Positions 8,732 to 16,171 of a stretch of DNA of 59,946 nt are shown here, one piece after another. The DNA is from an archaeon. Its GTDB lineage: Archaea; Thermoproteota; Nitrososphaeria; Nitrososphaerales; UBA183. Both the position numbers and the translations under genes were made by a program. The notes below the pieces were generated by a model, which saw only the letters and a program-made list of their open reading frames with translations, was not told where the DNA came from and searched no databases. Numbering within the stretch: the stretch's first letter is position 1; each line of letters begins with the position of its first letter. Location: positions 1 through 59,946 of the forward strand of contig JAKAPI010000003.1 in the NCBI GenBank assembly GCA_021807225.1. Reading direction: 5' to 3'.

Positions 8732-9159
8732 GCCGGGAGACCTGCTCTGACCTTCACCGCTACCCCGTGTTTAAACTGTCGCATGACACTCCCATCCAGC
8801 ACCGCCATCCCGACACCCAGGATGCGGCCCCGGGCGTCGGTCACTGCGACCTCGCCCCTGGGTTGTATGTTCTTCCCGGCCCGGGTCACGAACTTGCAGA
8901 AGACCGACTTGCCGCCCTTCACGAATGGGACGGCGTCATCGGATACTCGGACGCAGCTCTCTCGGAACCTGGGGCTCTTCGAAAGTACCGTGGCCCCGTA
9001 GAGGGAAAGGGCCATGGAGCCGTTAGGCTTTACCGTCGCAAAGATCCTGCCGTCGAGGTCGACGAGCTTGACCCGGCCGGACCTCCGGGAATGATAGAGT
9101 CGGAACCCCGATTTCGGGAGAGCCCTGCTGACCCCCCTACCGAAGAGATAGTCGACCAT
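8728..9159 (-). CDS. PUA-domain RNA-binding protein
   Basis: A 143-residue protein with a C-terminal PUA domain (about residues 75-143; RGEVAVTDARGRILGVGMAVLDGSVM is the typical VxVxDxxGxxxAxG pattern). PUA domains bind structured RNA, so a role in rRNA or tRNA handling is likely. The frame runs far upstream against aTrm56, but the N-terminus MVDYLFGRGVSRAL at ATG 9159 fits archaeal PUA proteins. It is transcribed divergently from trm56; a TTTATC element near 9219 may serve as its TATA box. Confidence 0.85.
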   Translation of the reverse strand: MVDYLFGRGVSRALPKSGFRLYHSRRSGRVKLVDLDGRIFATVKPNGSMALSLYGATVLSKSPRFRESCVRVSDDAVPFVKGGKSVFCKFVTRAGKNIQPRGEVAVTDARGRILGVGMAVLDGSVMRQFKHGVAVKVRAGLPA

Positions 9160-9315
9160 GAGGGATACAGTCCTCAGGTCGTCCGACGGCTTCAACGCCT
9201 GGGCGCGGGGTAGGCCCGATAAAGAGGCGGCGGTCTCGTGCAGGCCAATCGACCGTTCGCGGCGGAATTGGAGGGCTCGGAATCGTTCATCTATTCGGCC
9301 GCGGGGCGGGCCTCG

Positions 9316-9852
9316 GTGGAAGACATCCCGACAAGCATCAGGGTCCTCCGCGTGGGCCAGAGATATGTGAGGGATGAAAGGACGCTGACCCACCTGTGCC
9401 TGGTCTCGAGGGCGCTGGGGGCGGAGTCGATCTATCTTGAAGACGCCGAGAAGGACGTGCTCAGGACCCTGGAAGAAGTGAACAGGACGTGGGGCGGGGA
9501 CTTCCACGCGGAGCTGGGGGTCTCCTGGAGGGGCGTGATCCGGGAGGCGAAGAAGGAGGGCAGGAGCGTCGTCCACCTGACGATGTATGGGATGCCGATA
9601 CAAGATGTCGTCCCCGACCTGAAGAAGCTCGACAAGCTGCTCATAGTCGTCGGAGGGCCCAAGGTCCCCGGGAAAGTCTACCATGAGGCGGACTACAACG
9701 TGGCGGTGACCTCACAGCCCCACTCGGAGGTGGCGGCCCTGGCCATAGTACTGCACGAGATACAGGGTGGGGAAGAGCTTAAGAGGACGTTTCAGAAAAG
9801 TCGGCTCAGAATCTTGCCGACCTCCCACGGCAAGAGAGTTGTAGAAAATTGA
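9316..9852 (+). CDS. tRNA (cytidine-56-2'-O)-methyltransferase aTrm56
   Basis: SPOUT-fold enzyme that 2'-O-methylates C56 in the T-loop of archaeal tRNAs. Signature blocks are all present: RVLRVGQRYVRDERTLTH, WGGDF, VHLTMYGMP, LLIVVGGPKVPGKVY, ADYNVAVTSQPHSEVAALA (the knot with the SAM site). The frame extends to a GTG at 9238, but the family begins right before the RVLR block, so GTG 9316 (178 residues) is preferred. Its TGA overlaps the TTG start of tfe. Confidence 0.92.
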   Translation: MEDIPTSIRVLRVGQRYVRDERTLTHLCLVSRALGAESIYLEDAEKDVLRTLEEVNRTWGGDFHAELGVSWRGVIREAKKEGRSVVHLTMYGMPIQDVVPDLKKLDKLLIVVGGPKVPGKVYHEADYNVAVTSQPHSEVAALAIVLHEIQGGEELKRTFQKSRLRILPTSHGKRVVEN

Positions 9853-10358
9853 AGATTGAGTACGAAGACACTTTTGTGAAAGTCGCCGGCCTCATCGGTG
9901 GACCGGACTACGTGCGGGTCGCGAGGGCGCTCCTCAACAACGAGAATGCGACCGACGAGGAGATCGCATCGGCGACCGGGCTGAAGATCAAGACCGTGAG
10001 GAAGGCGCTCTACGACCTCTTCGGCCGGAGCCTAATCACCGGGGTCAGGGTCAGGGACCCCAAGCGCGGCTGGTTCGTCTACAGATGGAAGGCCCAGAGG
10101 GACCAGACCGATGGGTTCATCCAGACACAGAGGAGGAAGGTGGTCAACAGGCTGAAGCAGAGGCTCGACTTTGAAGAGGTTCACGAGTTCTACCACTGTG
10201 GGACGTCCACGTGTCTGACGAGGACGTTCGAGGACGCCATGGAGAACTTCTTCAAGTGTCCGACCTGCGGGAAGCCCCTCAACCGCCTCGACAACGCGGA
10301 ACTGAAGGAAGCGCTGCGCTGGAAGATAAGACAGCTGGAAGAGGAACTGGCCAAGTGA
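9849..10358 (+). CDS. tfe: Transcription initiation factor TFE, alpha subunit
   Basis: Archaeal homologue of TFIIE-alpha that stabilises promoter opening. The 169 residues comprise an N-terminal winged helix (VARALLNNENATDEEIASATGLKIKTVRKALYDL region, residues 25-60), a linker and a C-terminal zinc ribbon with C-x4-C (YHCGTSTC) and C-x2-C (CPTC). The TTG start overlaps the aTrm56 stop as TTGA, and its own TGA overlaps the next start (GTGA), giving a three-gene coupled run. Confidence 0.95.
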   Translation: MKIEYEDTFVKVAGLIGGPDYVRVARALLNNENATDEEIASATGLKIKTVRKALYDLFGRSLITGVRVRDPKRGWFVYRWKAQRDQTDGFIQTQRRKVVNRLKQRLDFEEVHEFYHCGTSTCLTRTFEDAMENFFKCPTCGKPLNRLDNAELKEALRWKIRQLEEELAK

Positions 10359-10906
10359 TTCCTTCCGAAGGAGAAGCCATGGCGCTCCATCGGAGGTACG
10401 GAAGCAACGAAAAGACGGTCAGGCATTGCGAGACGGTGGCGAAGGTCGCAAAGATCCTAGCCGACGAGTTCGAGCGCCGCGGGCAGCCGGTGGACACAGA
10501 AGCGGTGGTCGCAGGCGCCCTGCTACACGACATCGGGAGGTCCAGGATCCAGACCGTCAGGCACGGAGTCGAGGGGGCGGACATTGTCGAGAAGGAGGGA
10601 GCAGACGGGAAGGTGGTGGAGATTGTAAGGAGACATGTGGGAGCCGGAATCTCTCCGGAAGAAGCGAGGACCCTGGGGCTCCCGGACTTCGACTACGTCC
10701 CCCGAACGCTGGAGGAGAGGATCGTGTGCTTTGCGGACAAGATGGTGGACGGCGACCTGGTCAGGCCCTTCGATGGCGAAGTGTACAGGTTCAAGGTCAA
10801 GAAGCACGATGTGGAGAGGCTTCTCGCGCTGAAACGCGGAGTGCAGGAGGAGCTGGGTGGAGACCCCGAGAAGCTCATCTTCGATAAGATTAAAGAAACT
10901 CACTGA
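10355..10906 (+). CDS. HD-domain phosphohydrolase (TIGR00295-type)
   Basis: HD-superfamily metal hydrolase of 183 residues: H in RHCETVAKVA, the HD doublet in GALLHDIGRSR, H in RRHVGAGIS and D in CFADKMVDGD. The family begins MIPSxxEAxxL; starting at GTG 10355 gives MIPSEGEAMALHRRYG, and this GTG overlaps the tfe stop, so it beats ATG 10379. The substrate is unknown; nucleotide or phosphodiester turnover is usual for HD proteins. It is the third gene of the trm56-tfe unit. Confidence 0.85.
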   Translation: MIPSEGEAMALHRRYGSNEKTVRHCETVAKVAKILADEFERRGQPVDTEAVVAGALLHDIGRSRIQTVRHGVEGADIVEKEGADGKVVEIVRRHVGAGISPEEARTLGLPDFDYVPRTLEERIVCFADKMVDGDLVRPFDGEVYRFKVKKHDVERLLALKRGVQEELGGDPEKLIFDKIKETH

Positions 10907-10919
10907 AAGGAGCCAAAAC

Positions 10920-11027
10920 ATGGCATCGTGCATCTGCAGGGTCTGCAGGCACAAGGACTACGAGAGCTGCACGAAGTGCACCTGCTGCAAATATCAGAGG
11001 GCGGCATGTATGCAGGTTGCAGTTTAG
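10920..11027 (+). CDS. 35-residue cysteine-rich microprotein
   Basis: A short ORF directly after the HD gene with AAAGGAG about 8 nt before its ATG. It has eight cysteines in 35 residues: a CICRVC cluster, CTKCTCC, then a single Cys near the end. The spacing suggests a compact two-metal (zinc) or Fe-S knuckle. No family is recognised. The Shine-Dalgarno-like sequence and the cysteine density argue against chance. Confidence 0.55.
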   Translation: MASCICRVCRHKDYESCTKCTCCKYQRAACMQVAV

Positions 11028-11043
11028 TGATTCTCCGGGCAAG

Positions 11044-11051
11044 ACTTAAGG
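11044..11051 (+). promoter_or_regulatory. TATA-like box of the initiator tRNA gene
   Basis: ACTTAAGG is centred about 27 nt before the mature 5' end of the tRNA, the expected distance for an archaeal tRNA promoter with little leader. Confidence 0.5.
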
Positions 11052-11074
11052 CGGAATGGTAGGGAGGTCTCTTC

Positions 11075-11184
11075 AGCGAGGTGGGGAAGCCAGACCCCCC
11101 GTGGGGGTAAGGATCATCCCGGCGGGCTCATAAGACTCGGACTGAGGAACCCGCAGAGCGGAGGTTCAAATCCTCCCCTCGCTA
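11075..11184 (+). tRNA. Initiator tRNA-Met (CAU) with two predicted introns
   Basis: Acceptor stem AGCGAGG pairs fully with CCTCGCT, with discriminator A at 11184. The A1:U72 pair and the GGG/CCC base of the anticodon stem (GCGGG/CCCGC) identify an archaeal initiator. The T arm is GGAGG-TTCAAAT-CCTCC. The anticodon is at 11129-11131. About 16 extra nt (11133-11148) follow position 37, the canonical intron site. A further about 18 nt (roughly 11094-11111, containing the hairpin ACCCCC-CGT-GGGGGT) interrupts the D loop between G18 and G19; removing both gives a standard cloverleaf. Exact intron edges can shift by a base or two. Confidence 0.9.
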
Positions 11185-11239
11185 CTTCCAGCACCGAGTG
11201 CGCTACGTATTTACCACACCCCGGCCGGGGTCAGCAGAG

Positions 11240-12412
11240 TTGCCCGGGGACTCGACGAAATCAGTCCATGAGGCCGAGCCGTTCGACGAACACACCGGCT
11301 CGCTGACTACCCCCATCTACGAGACTTCGACCTTCGGGTTCTCCAAGGCAGAGGACGTCCCGGTAGCCGTAGCCGACTCCGGGGCGAAGGGATACACCTA
11401 CTCGAGGTGGGACAACCCCACGGTGAACCGGCTTGAGAAGAAGCTGGCCGCCTTCGAGCGGGGCGGAGACGGCGCGGGGTTCTCTTCGGGGATGGCCGCG
11501 ATAACCACCTCGATATTCGCCTTCCTGAAGAAGGGGACGCACGTCCTAGCCATCAAAGACCTCTATGGCGGCACATACGGCCTCCTCCACGACCTCCTCC
11601 CGGAGCTTGGGTTCAGCACTGACCTGGTCGACACCACGGACTTCGGCGCCCTCGAGAGGGGTGTCAGGAAGACCACAGGGATGGTCTACATCGAGAGCCC
11701 CACCAACCCCACCCTGAAGCTGGTTGACATCGCCAAGGCGGCGAAGCTTGCCCACTCCAACGGCGCCCTCCTCCTGGTGGACAACACATTCGCGTCGCCC
11801 ATCAACCAGACCCCGCTGGAACTGGGCGCGGATGTCGTCCTCCACAGCGTCACGAAGTACCTCAACGGCCACGCCGACCTCATAGCAGGAGCGGCGGTCG
11901 CGAGCCAGGCAAGGACCCACAAGATCAAGATGATGCGCAGGGAGTTCGGCGGCACCCTCGACCCCCTCCCCGCCTGGCTGATACTCCGGGGGATGAAGAC
12001 CATGGCGATCCGCGTCAGGCAGCAGAACGCCAACGCGATGGCGCTGGCAGAGTTCCTCTCGACGCACAAGAAGGTCGCGGCGGTGCACTACCCCGGGCTC
12101 AAGGACCACCCACAGCACCAGCTCGCGAGGAAGCAGATGAAGGGGTTCGGAGGGATGCTGAGTTTTGAGCTGAAGGGGACCACCAGAGACGCCATGAAGT
12201 TCACCGAGTCGGTGAAGGTCGCCACGCTTGCGGCGAGTCTGGGGGGCGTGGAGACCCTGGTCTCCCAGCCGTACAACATGACCCACACGCAGATGTCGGC
12301 CAAGGAGAGGGCGAGCACCGGCATCCCGGAGACGCTGGTCAGGGTGTCAGTGGGGATAGAAGATGTCGACGACCTGATCGATGACTTCAGGCGCGCACTC
12401 GCGGCTGCATGA
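11240..12412 (+). CDS. Cystathionine gamma-synthase/lyase family PLP enzyme
   Basis: Cys/Met-metabolism PLP enzyme of about 390 residues: N-terminal SLTTPIYETSTF, YSRWDNPTVNRLEKKLA, SGMAAI, YGGTYGL, ESPTNPTLKL, VDNTFASPINQTPLELGADVVLHSVTKYLNGH (PLP lysine in SVTKYLNGH) and GGVETLVSQP. It could be cystathionine gamma-synthase, gamma-lyase or O-acetylhomoserine sulfhydrylase; sequence alone does not decide. TTG 11240 is preferred over GTG 11198 because CGTATTTACC near 11211 would place transcription at about 11237. The end overlaps convergent tiaS by 26 nt. Confidence 0.88.
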   Translation: MPGDSTKSVHEAEPFDEHTGSLTTPIYETSTFGFSKAEDVPVAVADSGAKGYTYSRWDNPTVNRLEKKLAAFERGGDGAGFSSGMAAITTSIFAFLKKGTHVLAIKDLYGGTYGLLHDLLPELGFSTDLVDTTDFGALERGVRKTTGMVYIESPTNPTLKLVDIAKAAKLAHSNGALLLVDNTFASPINQTPLELGADVVLHSVTKYLNGHADLIAGAAVASQARTHKIKMMRREFGGTLDPLPAWLILRGMKTMAIRVRQQNANAMALAEFLSTHKKVAAVHYPGLKDHPQHQLARKQMKGFGGMLSFELKGTTRDAMKFTESVKVATLAASLGGVETLVSQPYNMTHTQMSAKERASTGIPETLVRVSVGIEDVDDLIDDFRRALAAA

Positions 12413-13577
12413 GCCGGGCCACGGCCCAGCGGCCGACTGGGCGCAGGTTCGAGAAGTCCTCCAACCCATAGCGGATCAGAGGTTTGGTGAGGTGCCTGTT
12501 GGCCCTTGGAGACGAGACATATGCACCCCTTGGCAGCCCGCCCTTCTTTGACGAGAGCACCTCGATCTTCTCAAGGTTGAGGACCTTCGCGTGTTTCGCC
12601 GTCCCCCTCCGGACGCCGCCAAAGGCCCGGACCCTGTCGCCCTCCTTCAGTCGCCTCGCGATCCTTGTGAGGTCTCCGGTCGGCTCGTAGGCTGCGACGG
12701 AGCGGGTCAGCCCCGCAGCGTCGAGGGAGATGTAGACGTGGCCGCCTTCTCCTATCCGGACCCCCTCGACCGTCCCCTCGGCCCACCCTGACGAGTAGAC
12801 CTTCCAGTCCAGTGGCAGCGCGAGGTGGGCGTCCGTGTGCTGGTTTGAGACATACACCATTTGTCCGTCGAGCTCTTCGTCGTACCTGAGCATCTCGAAG
12901 GCTTTGAGCACGTTCGTCGGCGAGTCCCCCCTGACCCCGACGAAGACCGGGTCGGGTCCGTGTGGGGCTACCAGGACCTTCCTCTTCTGGTAGTCGTAGT
13001 TGTTGTAGAGGTGCGGGAACATCTTCGCGTCCATGTCCCTCACGGAAAGACTGTCGACCGCCCGCGCGGTCCCCCAGTTGTCTCTCCTGCGGTAGGCGAT
13101 AAGCTCGAATGTGTGGTCGAAGGTCTCGTCGAAGCCCAGGCAGGCCGCAGCGCCTACCAGGCCCATGCCGTTCCCGAGCTCGAATGACTTCGCACCCGCT
13201 TCGGCTATGAGCCTCCTTGCCCTGTGAGGGCTCACGACCCCGTGCAGCGCGTCGAGATAGAGCGCTTGGAACTTCCCGGCCGACGTCTCCTCGACCAGGA
13301 CCATCCCGGAGTTGGCACCGCCGCGCACGTCGGACAGCTCCTCCACCTTCGCGGAAATCCGCTCGAAGGCCAGGGCCGCGTCGTGCGCTTCTATCTGAAG
13401 GCATACAGCCGCGTTCCCCCGGGTCTTGAACGGGATGTTGGGGTTGAGCCTTACGAGCCGGGGAAAAGGAAGCACCCGGATGTCCGGCTGGAGGTCGACG
13501 GCGATTCGGTAGGCAAGGTAGGTGGTACAGTATCCTCGAGACGAGTCGGTGTCGTCCAGCCCCACCAGGAAGCGCAT
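12387..13577 (-). CDS. tiaS: tRNA(Ile2) 2-agmatinylcytidine synthetase TiaS, lacking the zinc ribbon
   Basis: Adds agmatine to C34 of the CAU-anticodon isoleucine tRNA so that it reads AUA. Recognised by the N-terminal MRFLVGLDDTDSSRGYCTTYLA, PRLVRLNPNIPFKTRGNAAV, DNWGTARAVD, the PHGPDPVFVGVRGD block, an OB-fold region, and the terminal ANRHLTKPLIRYG. At 396 residues it is shorter than many TiaS proteins: the C-terminal half has no cysteine, so the zinc ribbon that normally precedes the RHLTKPL block is gone. ATG 13577 is leaderless behind GTTAAAATAATCC. Confidence 0.92.
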   Translation of the reverse strand: MRFLVGLDDTDSSRGYCTTYLAYRIAVDLQPDIRVLPFPRLVRLNPNIPFKTRGNAAVCLQIEAHDAALAFERISAKVEELSDVRGGANSGMVLVEETSAGKFQALYLDALHGVVSPHRARRLIAEAGAKSFELGNGMGLVGAAACLGFDETFDHTFELIAYRRRDNWGTARAVDSLSVRDMDAKMFPHLYNNYDYQKRKVLVAPHGPDPVFVGVRGDSPTNVLKAFEMLRYDEELDGQMVYVSNQHTDAHLALPLDWKVYSSGWAEGTVEGVRIGEGGHVYISLDAAGLTRSVAAYEPTGDLTRIARRLKEGDRVRAFGGVRRGTAKHAKVLNLEKIEVLSSKKGGLPRGAYVSSPRANRHLTKPLIRYGLEDFSNLRPVGRWAVARLMQPRVRA

Positions 13578-13624
13578 CGTGAAAGAACCGGTCCCGGATT
13601 ATTTTAACGTGGAAGGACGAGCCG

Positions 13625-13858
13625 CTAGGCGTCGACCACGATCATCGTGAGGGTGCTCCTCACCTTGTCGAGGCGCCGTATGTTCCAGGTGATGGTCTCC
13701 TTGACCTTCTCCATGGTGTCGGCCTCGACCCTGGCTACGATGTCGTAGACCCCATAGACCACGTAGACCTCCTTGACGTTGGGGATGTCTCTGAGCTTCT
13801 TGAGGAGGTCTTCTTCCGCGCCCAGGTCGGCGTTTACAAGTACGAAGGCTTGGGGCAT
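13625..13858 (-). CDS. Stand-alone Lrp/AsnC effector-binding (RAM) domain protein
   Basis: The 77 residues form only the alpha-beta RAM domain of Lrp/AsnC regulators (start MPQAFVLVNADLGAEEDLL, then VYGVYDIVARVEADTMEKV), without a DNA-binding helix-turn-helix. Such single-domain proteins bind amino acids or act as partners of full Lrp proteins. GGAGG precedes the ATG by about 12 nt, and a TTATTA element near 13897 may be the promoter. Confidence 0.88.
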   Translation of the reverse strand: MPQAFVLVNADLGAEEDLLKKLRDIPNVKEVYVVYGVYDIVARVEADTMEKVKETITWNIRRLDKVRSTLTMIVVDA

Positions 13859-13976
13859 TGCTATACCTAACCTCCTTCTACGCCAGCCTTCCGTAATAAC
13901 CGTTGCTCCTATCTGACGAAAGCCCAGAGTGAACAGACATTAAGGGGTGGGAGGGCGCTCCCCCGAGGCTCCGAGG

Positions 13977-14498
13977 ATGCTAGGTGTGTTCGCCCTTGAG
14001 ATGGGCCAGGACGACCCTACGAAGTGCACCGCCAGGAAGATGGTCAACATGGACCTGGCCAGGGGTGTCAGCAGGAAGTTCCACGCCTCCGACAAGGTGA
14101 TAGTGCTCAACCCGTACGCGCACCGAGTCCTCTCGCCCCCCGACAAGGGCGCCAAGTCTGTCCTGGTAATCGACTGCTCCTGGAACCAGGCCCAGGAGGT
14201 CTTCTTCAGGCGGCTGGGTGGGAAGCACAGGAGGCTCCCAGTCCTCCTGGCGGCAAACCCCACCAACTACTCCAGGGCGGGGACGCTCAGCTCCCTGGAG
14301 GCGGTCGCCGCCACCATGTACATACTCGGCGAGGTGGAGGAAGCAGAAAGGTACCTTTCGATATACAAGTGGGGGCCGACCTTCCTCACCCTGAACCAGG
14401 AGCCGCTGGAGGCGTACAGGAGGTCGCGGACCGAAGGGAAGGTGCTTCAGGCACAGAGGGAGTACTTCCCGCATCTCTTCGAGATAGCAAACGATTAA
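13977..14498 (+). CDS. tsr3: Small-subunit rRNA aminocarboxypropyltransferase Tsr3
   Basis: Transfers the 3-amino-3-carboxypropyl group of SAM to a hypermodified uridine in the decoding region of small-subunit rRNA. The 173 residues contain DDPTKCTARKM, VLNPYAHRVLSPPD, VIDCSWNQAQEVF, RRLPVLLAANPTNYSR (SAM site) and a C-terminal YFPHLFEIA. The frame starts at GTG 13947, but MLGVFALEM at ATG 13977 matches the family and sits at the right distance from CATTAAGG. Its stop codon lies in the TATA box of the RNase P RNA gene. Confidence 0.92.
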   Translation: MLGVFALEMGQDDPTKCTARKMVNMDLARGVSRKFHASDKVIVLNPYAHRVLSPPDKGAKSVLVIDCSWNQAQEVFFRRLGGKHRRLPVLLAANPTNYSRAGTLSSLEAVAATMYILGEVEEAERYLSIYKWGPTFLTLNQEPLEAYRRSRTEGKVLQAQREYFPHLFEIAND

Positions 14499-14500
14499 TT
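14492..14500 (+). promoter_or_regulatory. TATA-like box of the RNase P RNA gene
   Basis: CGATTAATT overlaps the tsr3 stop codon. Its centre is 26 nt before 14522, exactly where the P1 stem of the RNase P RNA begins. Confidence 0.55.
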
Positions 14501-14521
14501 GTGACGGTCCGGCGGCCGCCT

Positions 14522-14819
14522 CGACCCGAGCCGGTGGACGGGCCACGGGGATCTCCTGAGGAAGTTCCTCCCTCGGAGCAGGACGCACGGCGCCAGGAGG
14601 CGCGGCCGGAGACGGCCGGCTCCAGAACAGAAACGAGACCCGGCCCACCAAAGGCGGTGATGGGGCGACCCTGAGGTCGGTGGGACGCGGGATGAAACGG
14701 CTGACCCGTGCGGAGCAAGGCCAAACGTGGCCGATGAGAGGCCTGCAGGAGGCCAGGGTAGGCCGCTAAGCGGAATCCCGTCGAGAACAGAAGGAGGACT
14801 ACGGCCGGCACGAGTCGGA
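14522..14819 (+). ncRNA. rnpB: RNase P RNA (archaeal)
   Basis: Catalytic RNA that trims 5' leaders from pre-tRNAs. No protein is encoded between tsr3 and mre11. Conserved core elements are readable: GAGGAAGTTCCTCC near the 5' end and GGAGGACTA near the 3' end pair as P4 with one unpaired U, the universal P4 bulge (14563-14571 with 14793-14800); GAGCAAGGCCAAACG and AGAACAGAAACGAGACC are further conserved-region matches. The ends form a P1 stem (14522-14534 with 14805-14817, 11 pairs and two mismatches). About 298 nt, near the short end for an archaeal type A RNA. End points are approximate. Confidence 0.88.
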
Positions 14820-14883
14820 TTCCTCGGCGGAGGGGGAGACCCTTCCGCTGGGGGCCTCTTCAGCGGGCGTCTACCCGAAACAT

Positions 14884-14891
14884 GCATAAAA
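14884..14891 (+). promoter_or_regulatory. TATA-like box of mre11-rad50
   Basis: GCATAAAA is centred 25 nt before ATG 14912, predicting a leaderless mRNA and settling the mre11 start there instead of ATG 14882. Confidence 0.5.
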
Positions 14892-14911
14892 CGACCGCCG
14901 GAGAGCGCTCG

Positions 14912-16171
14912 ATGTTGCACAGATTCGCCCACCTTGCGGACGCACACCTGGGCGCCCACAGGGAGCCCAGCCTGCAGAAGCTGGAGCTTCAGACCTTCGA
15001 CGCGGCCATGAAGAAGTGCGCGGAGATCGGCGTTGACTTCGTCCTCGTGTGCGGGGACCTCTTCCACGTGGGGATCCCTGACCTGGGTGTTGTCAACTCT
15101 GCGCTGAAGAGCATGATGGAGCTCCAAAGGCAGGGGATTCCGATCTACGCCATCTATGGGAGCCATGACTACACCCCCAACGGGACCTCGGTCATCGACA
15201 TCCTCAACACGGCCGGGGTGGTGAACAACGTGTTCAAGCCGAGCTTCGAAGGAGACTCGCTCAGGCTCGGGGTGACGGTCGACGAGAAGACCGGGGCAAA
15301 GATCGTCGGGATGTCTGCCCGGAAGATCGGGCTTGAAAGCCGCTACTTCGACGTGCTGGACAGACCCTCCCTCGAGCAGGAGCAGGGGTTCAGGGTCTTC
15401 GCGTTCCACAGCGGGCTCACGCAGCTGAAGCCGGAGTATCTTGGCGCCATGGAGACCGTGGATGCGGACCTGCTCCCGAAGGGGTTCGACTACTACGCCG
15501 GGGGGCATATCCATGAGAGGGGGGAGTTCGACCTCCCAGGCCACCGGAACATCGTGTTCCCGGGGCCCCTGTTCACGGGGTATGGGCGAGACCTCGAAGC
15601 CACGGCCAAGGGCGAGAAGCGGGGCTTCTATGTGGTCGAGTTCGGAGAGCACGTCTCCAGCAAGACCTTCGTCCCCGTCGACGCGTTCAAGGGGGTCTTC
15701 AGGGAATACGACCTGACCGGCAAGGGCGCCCCGGAGGCGGGGAGCCTGGTAGCAGACGACCTGGGCAAGGTGGACGTGGAGGGGAAGCTGGTGGTCGTCA
15801 AGGCGCACGGAGAGCTCGCAGGTGGGAAGGTCTCCGATGTGGGACTCGCCGGAATCAGGACGAACCTGGCCGAGCGGGGCGCGGTCCACGTCTACCTGAA
15901 CAGGAGCGGGCTGAAGTCGAGGGAGGCGGCTGGACCAGTCTTTTCAGGAGAAGAGCCTGCCTCGATAGAGAAGCAGCTCTTCGAAGGGGAGGCGTCCAAG
16001 GTGAAAGTCGGGGACGAGCACCTCCGCGGCAGGGACGGAGCCCAGAGGGGGCTCGAGCTGCTCAGGCTGTGGCGCCAGCCTTCCAAGCTCGGGGAGGCGA
16101 AGAAGGACTATGCGGTAAGGATGGTCAGGGAGGGGATAGCCGCCCTGGAGAGAGGTGAGGGGAAGGATTGA
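14912..16171 (+). CDS. mre11: DNA double-strand break repair nuclease Mre11
   Basis: Mn-dependent phosphodiesterase that processes DNA ends with Rad50. The 419 residues carry the five phosphoesterase motifs: DAHLG (residues 10-14), CGDLFH, the third motif as GSHD, FHSGLT, and GGHIHE. A capping domain and a helical Rad50-binding region follow. The leaderless ATG 14912 gives MLHRFAHLADAHLG, as in other archaeal Mre11 proteins. The stop overlaps the rad50 TTG start (TTGA), so the complex is made from a coupled operon. Confidence 0.94.
   Translation: MLHRFAHLADAHLGAHREPSLQKLELQTFDAAMKKCAEIGVDFVLVCGDLFHVGIPDLGVVNSALKSMMELQRQGIPIYAIYGSHDYTPNGTSVIDILNTAGVVNNVFKPSFEGDSLRLGVTVDEKTGAKIVGMSARKIGLESRYFDVLDRPSLEQEQGFRVFAFHSGLTQLKPEYLGAMETVDADLLPKGFDYYAGGHIHERGEFDLPGHRNIVFPGPLFTGYGRDLEATAKGEKRGFYVVEFGEHVSSKTFVPVDAFKGVFREYDLTGKGAPEAGSLVADDLGKVDVEGKLVVVKAHGELAGGKVSDVGLAGIRTNLAERGAVHVYLNRSGLKSREAAGPVFSGEEPASIEKQLFEGEASKVKVGDEHLRGRDGAQRGLELLRLWRQPSKLGEAKKDYAVRMVREGIAALERGEGKD

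Noticed and set aside
14495..15889. Long minus-strand frame covering the RNase P RNA and mre11.
   Set aside because: It lies antisense to a clear RNA and a clear protein gene and encodes Pro/Arg/His-rich sequence without domains.
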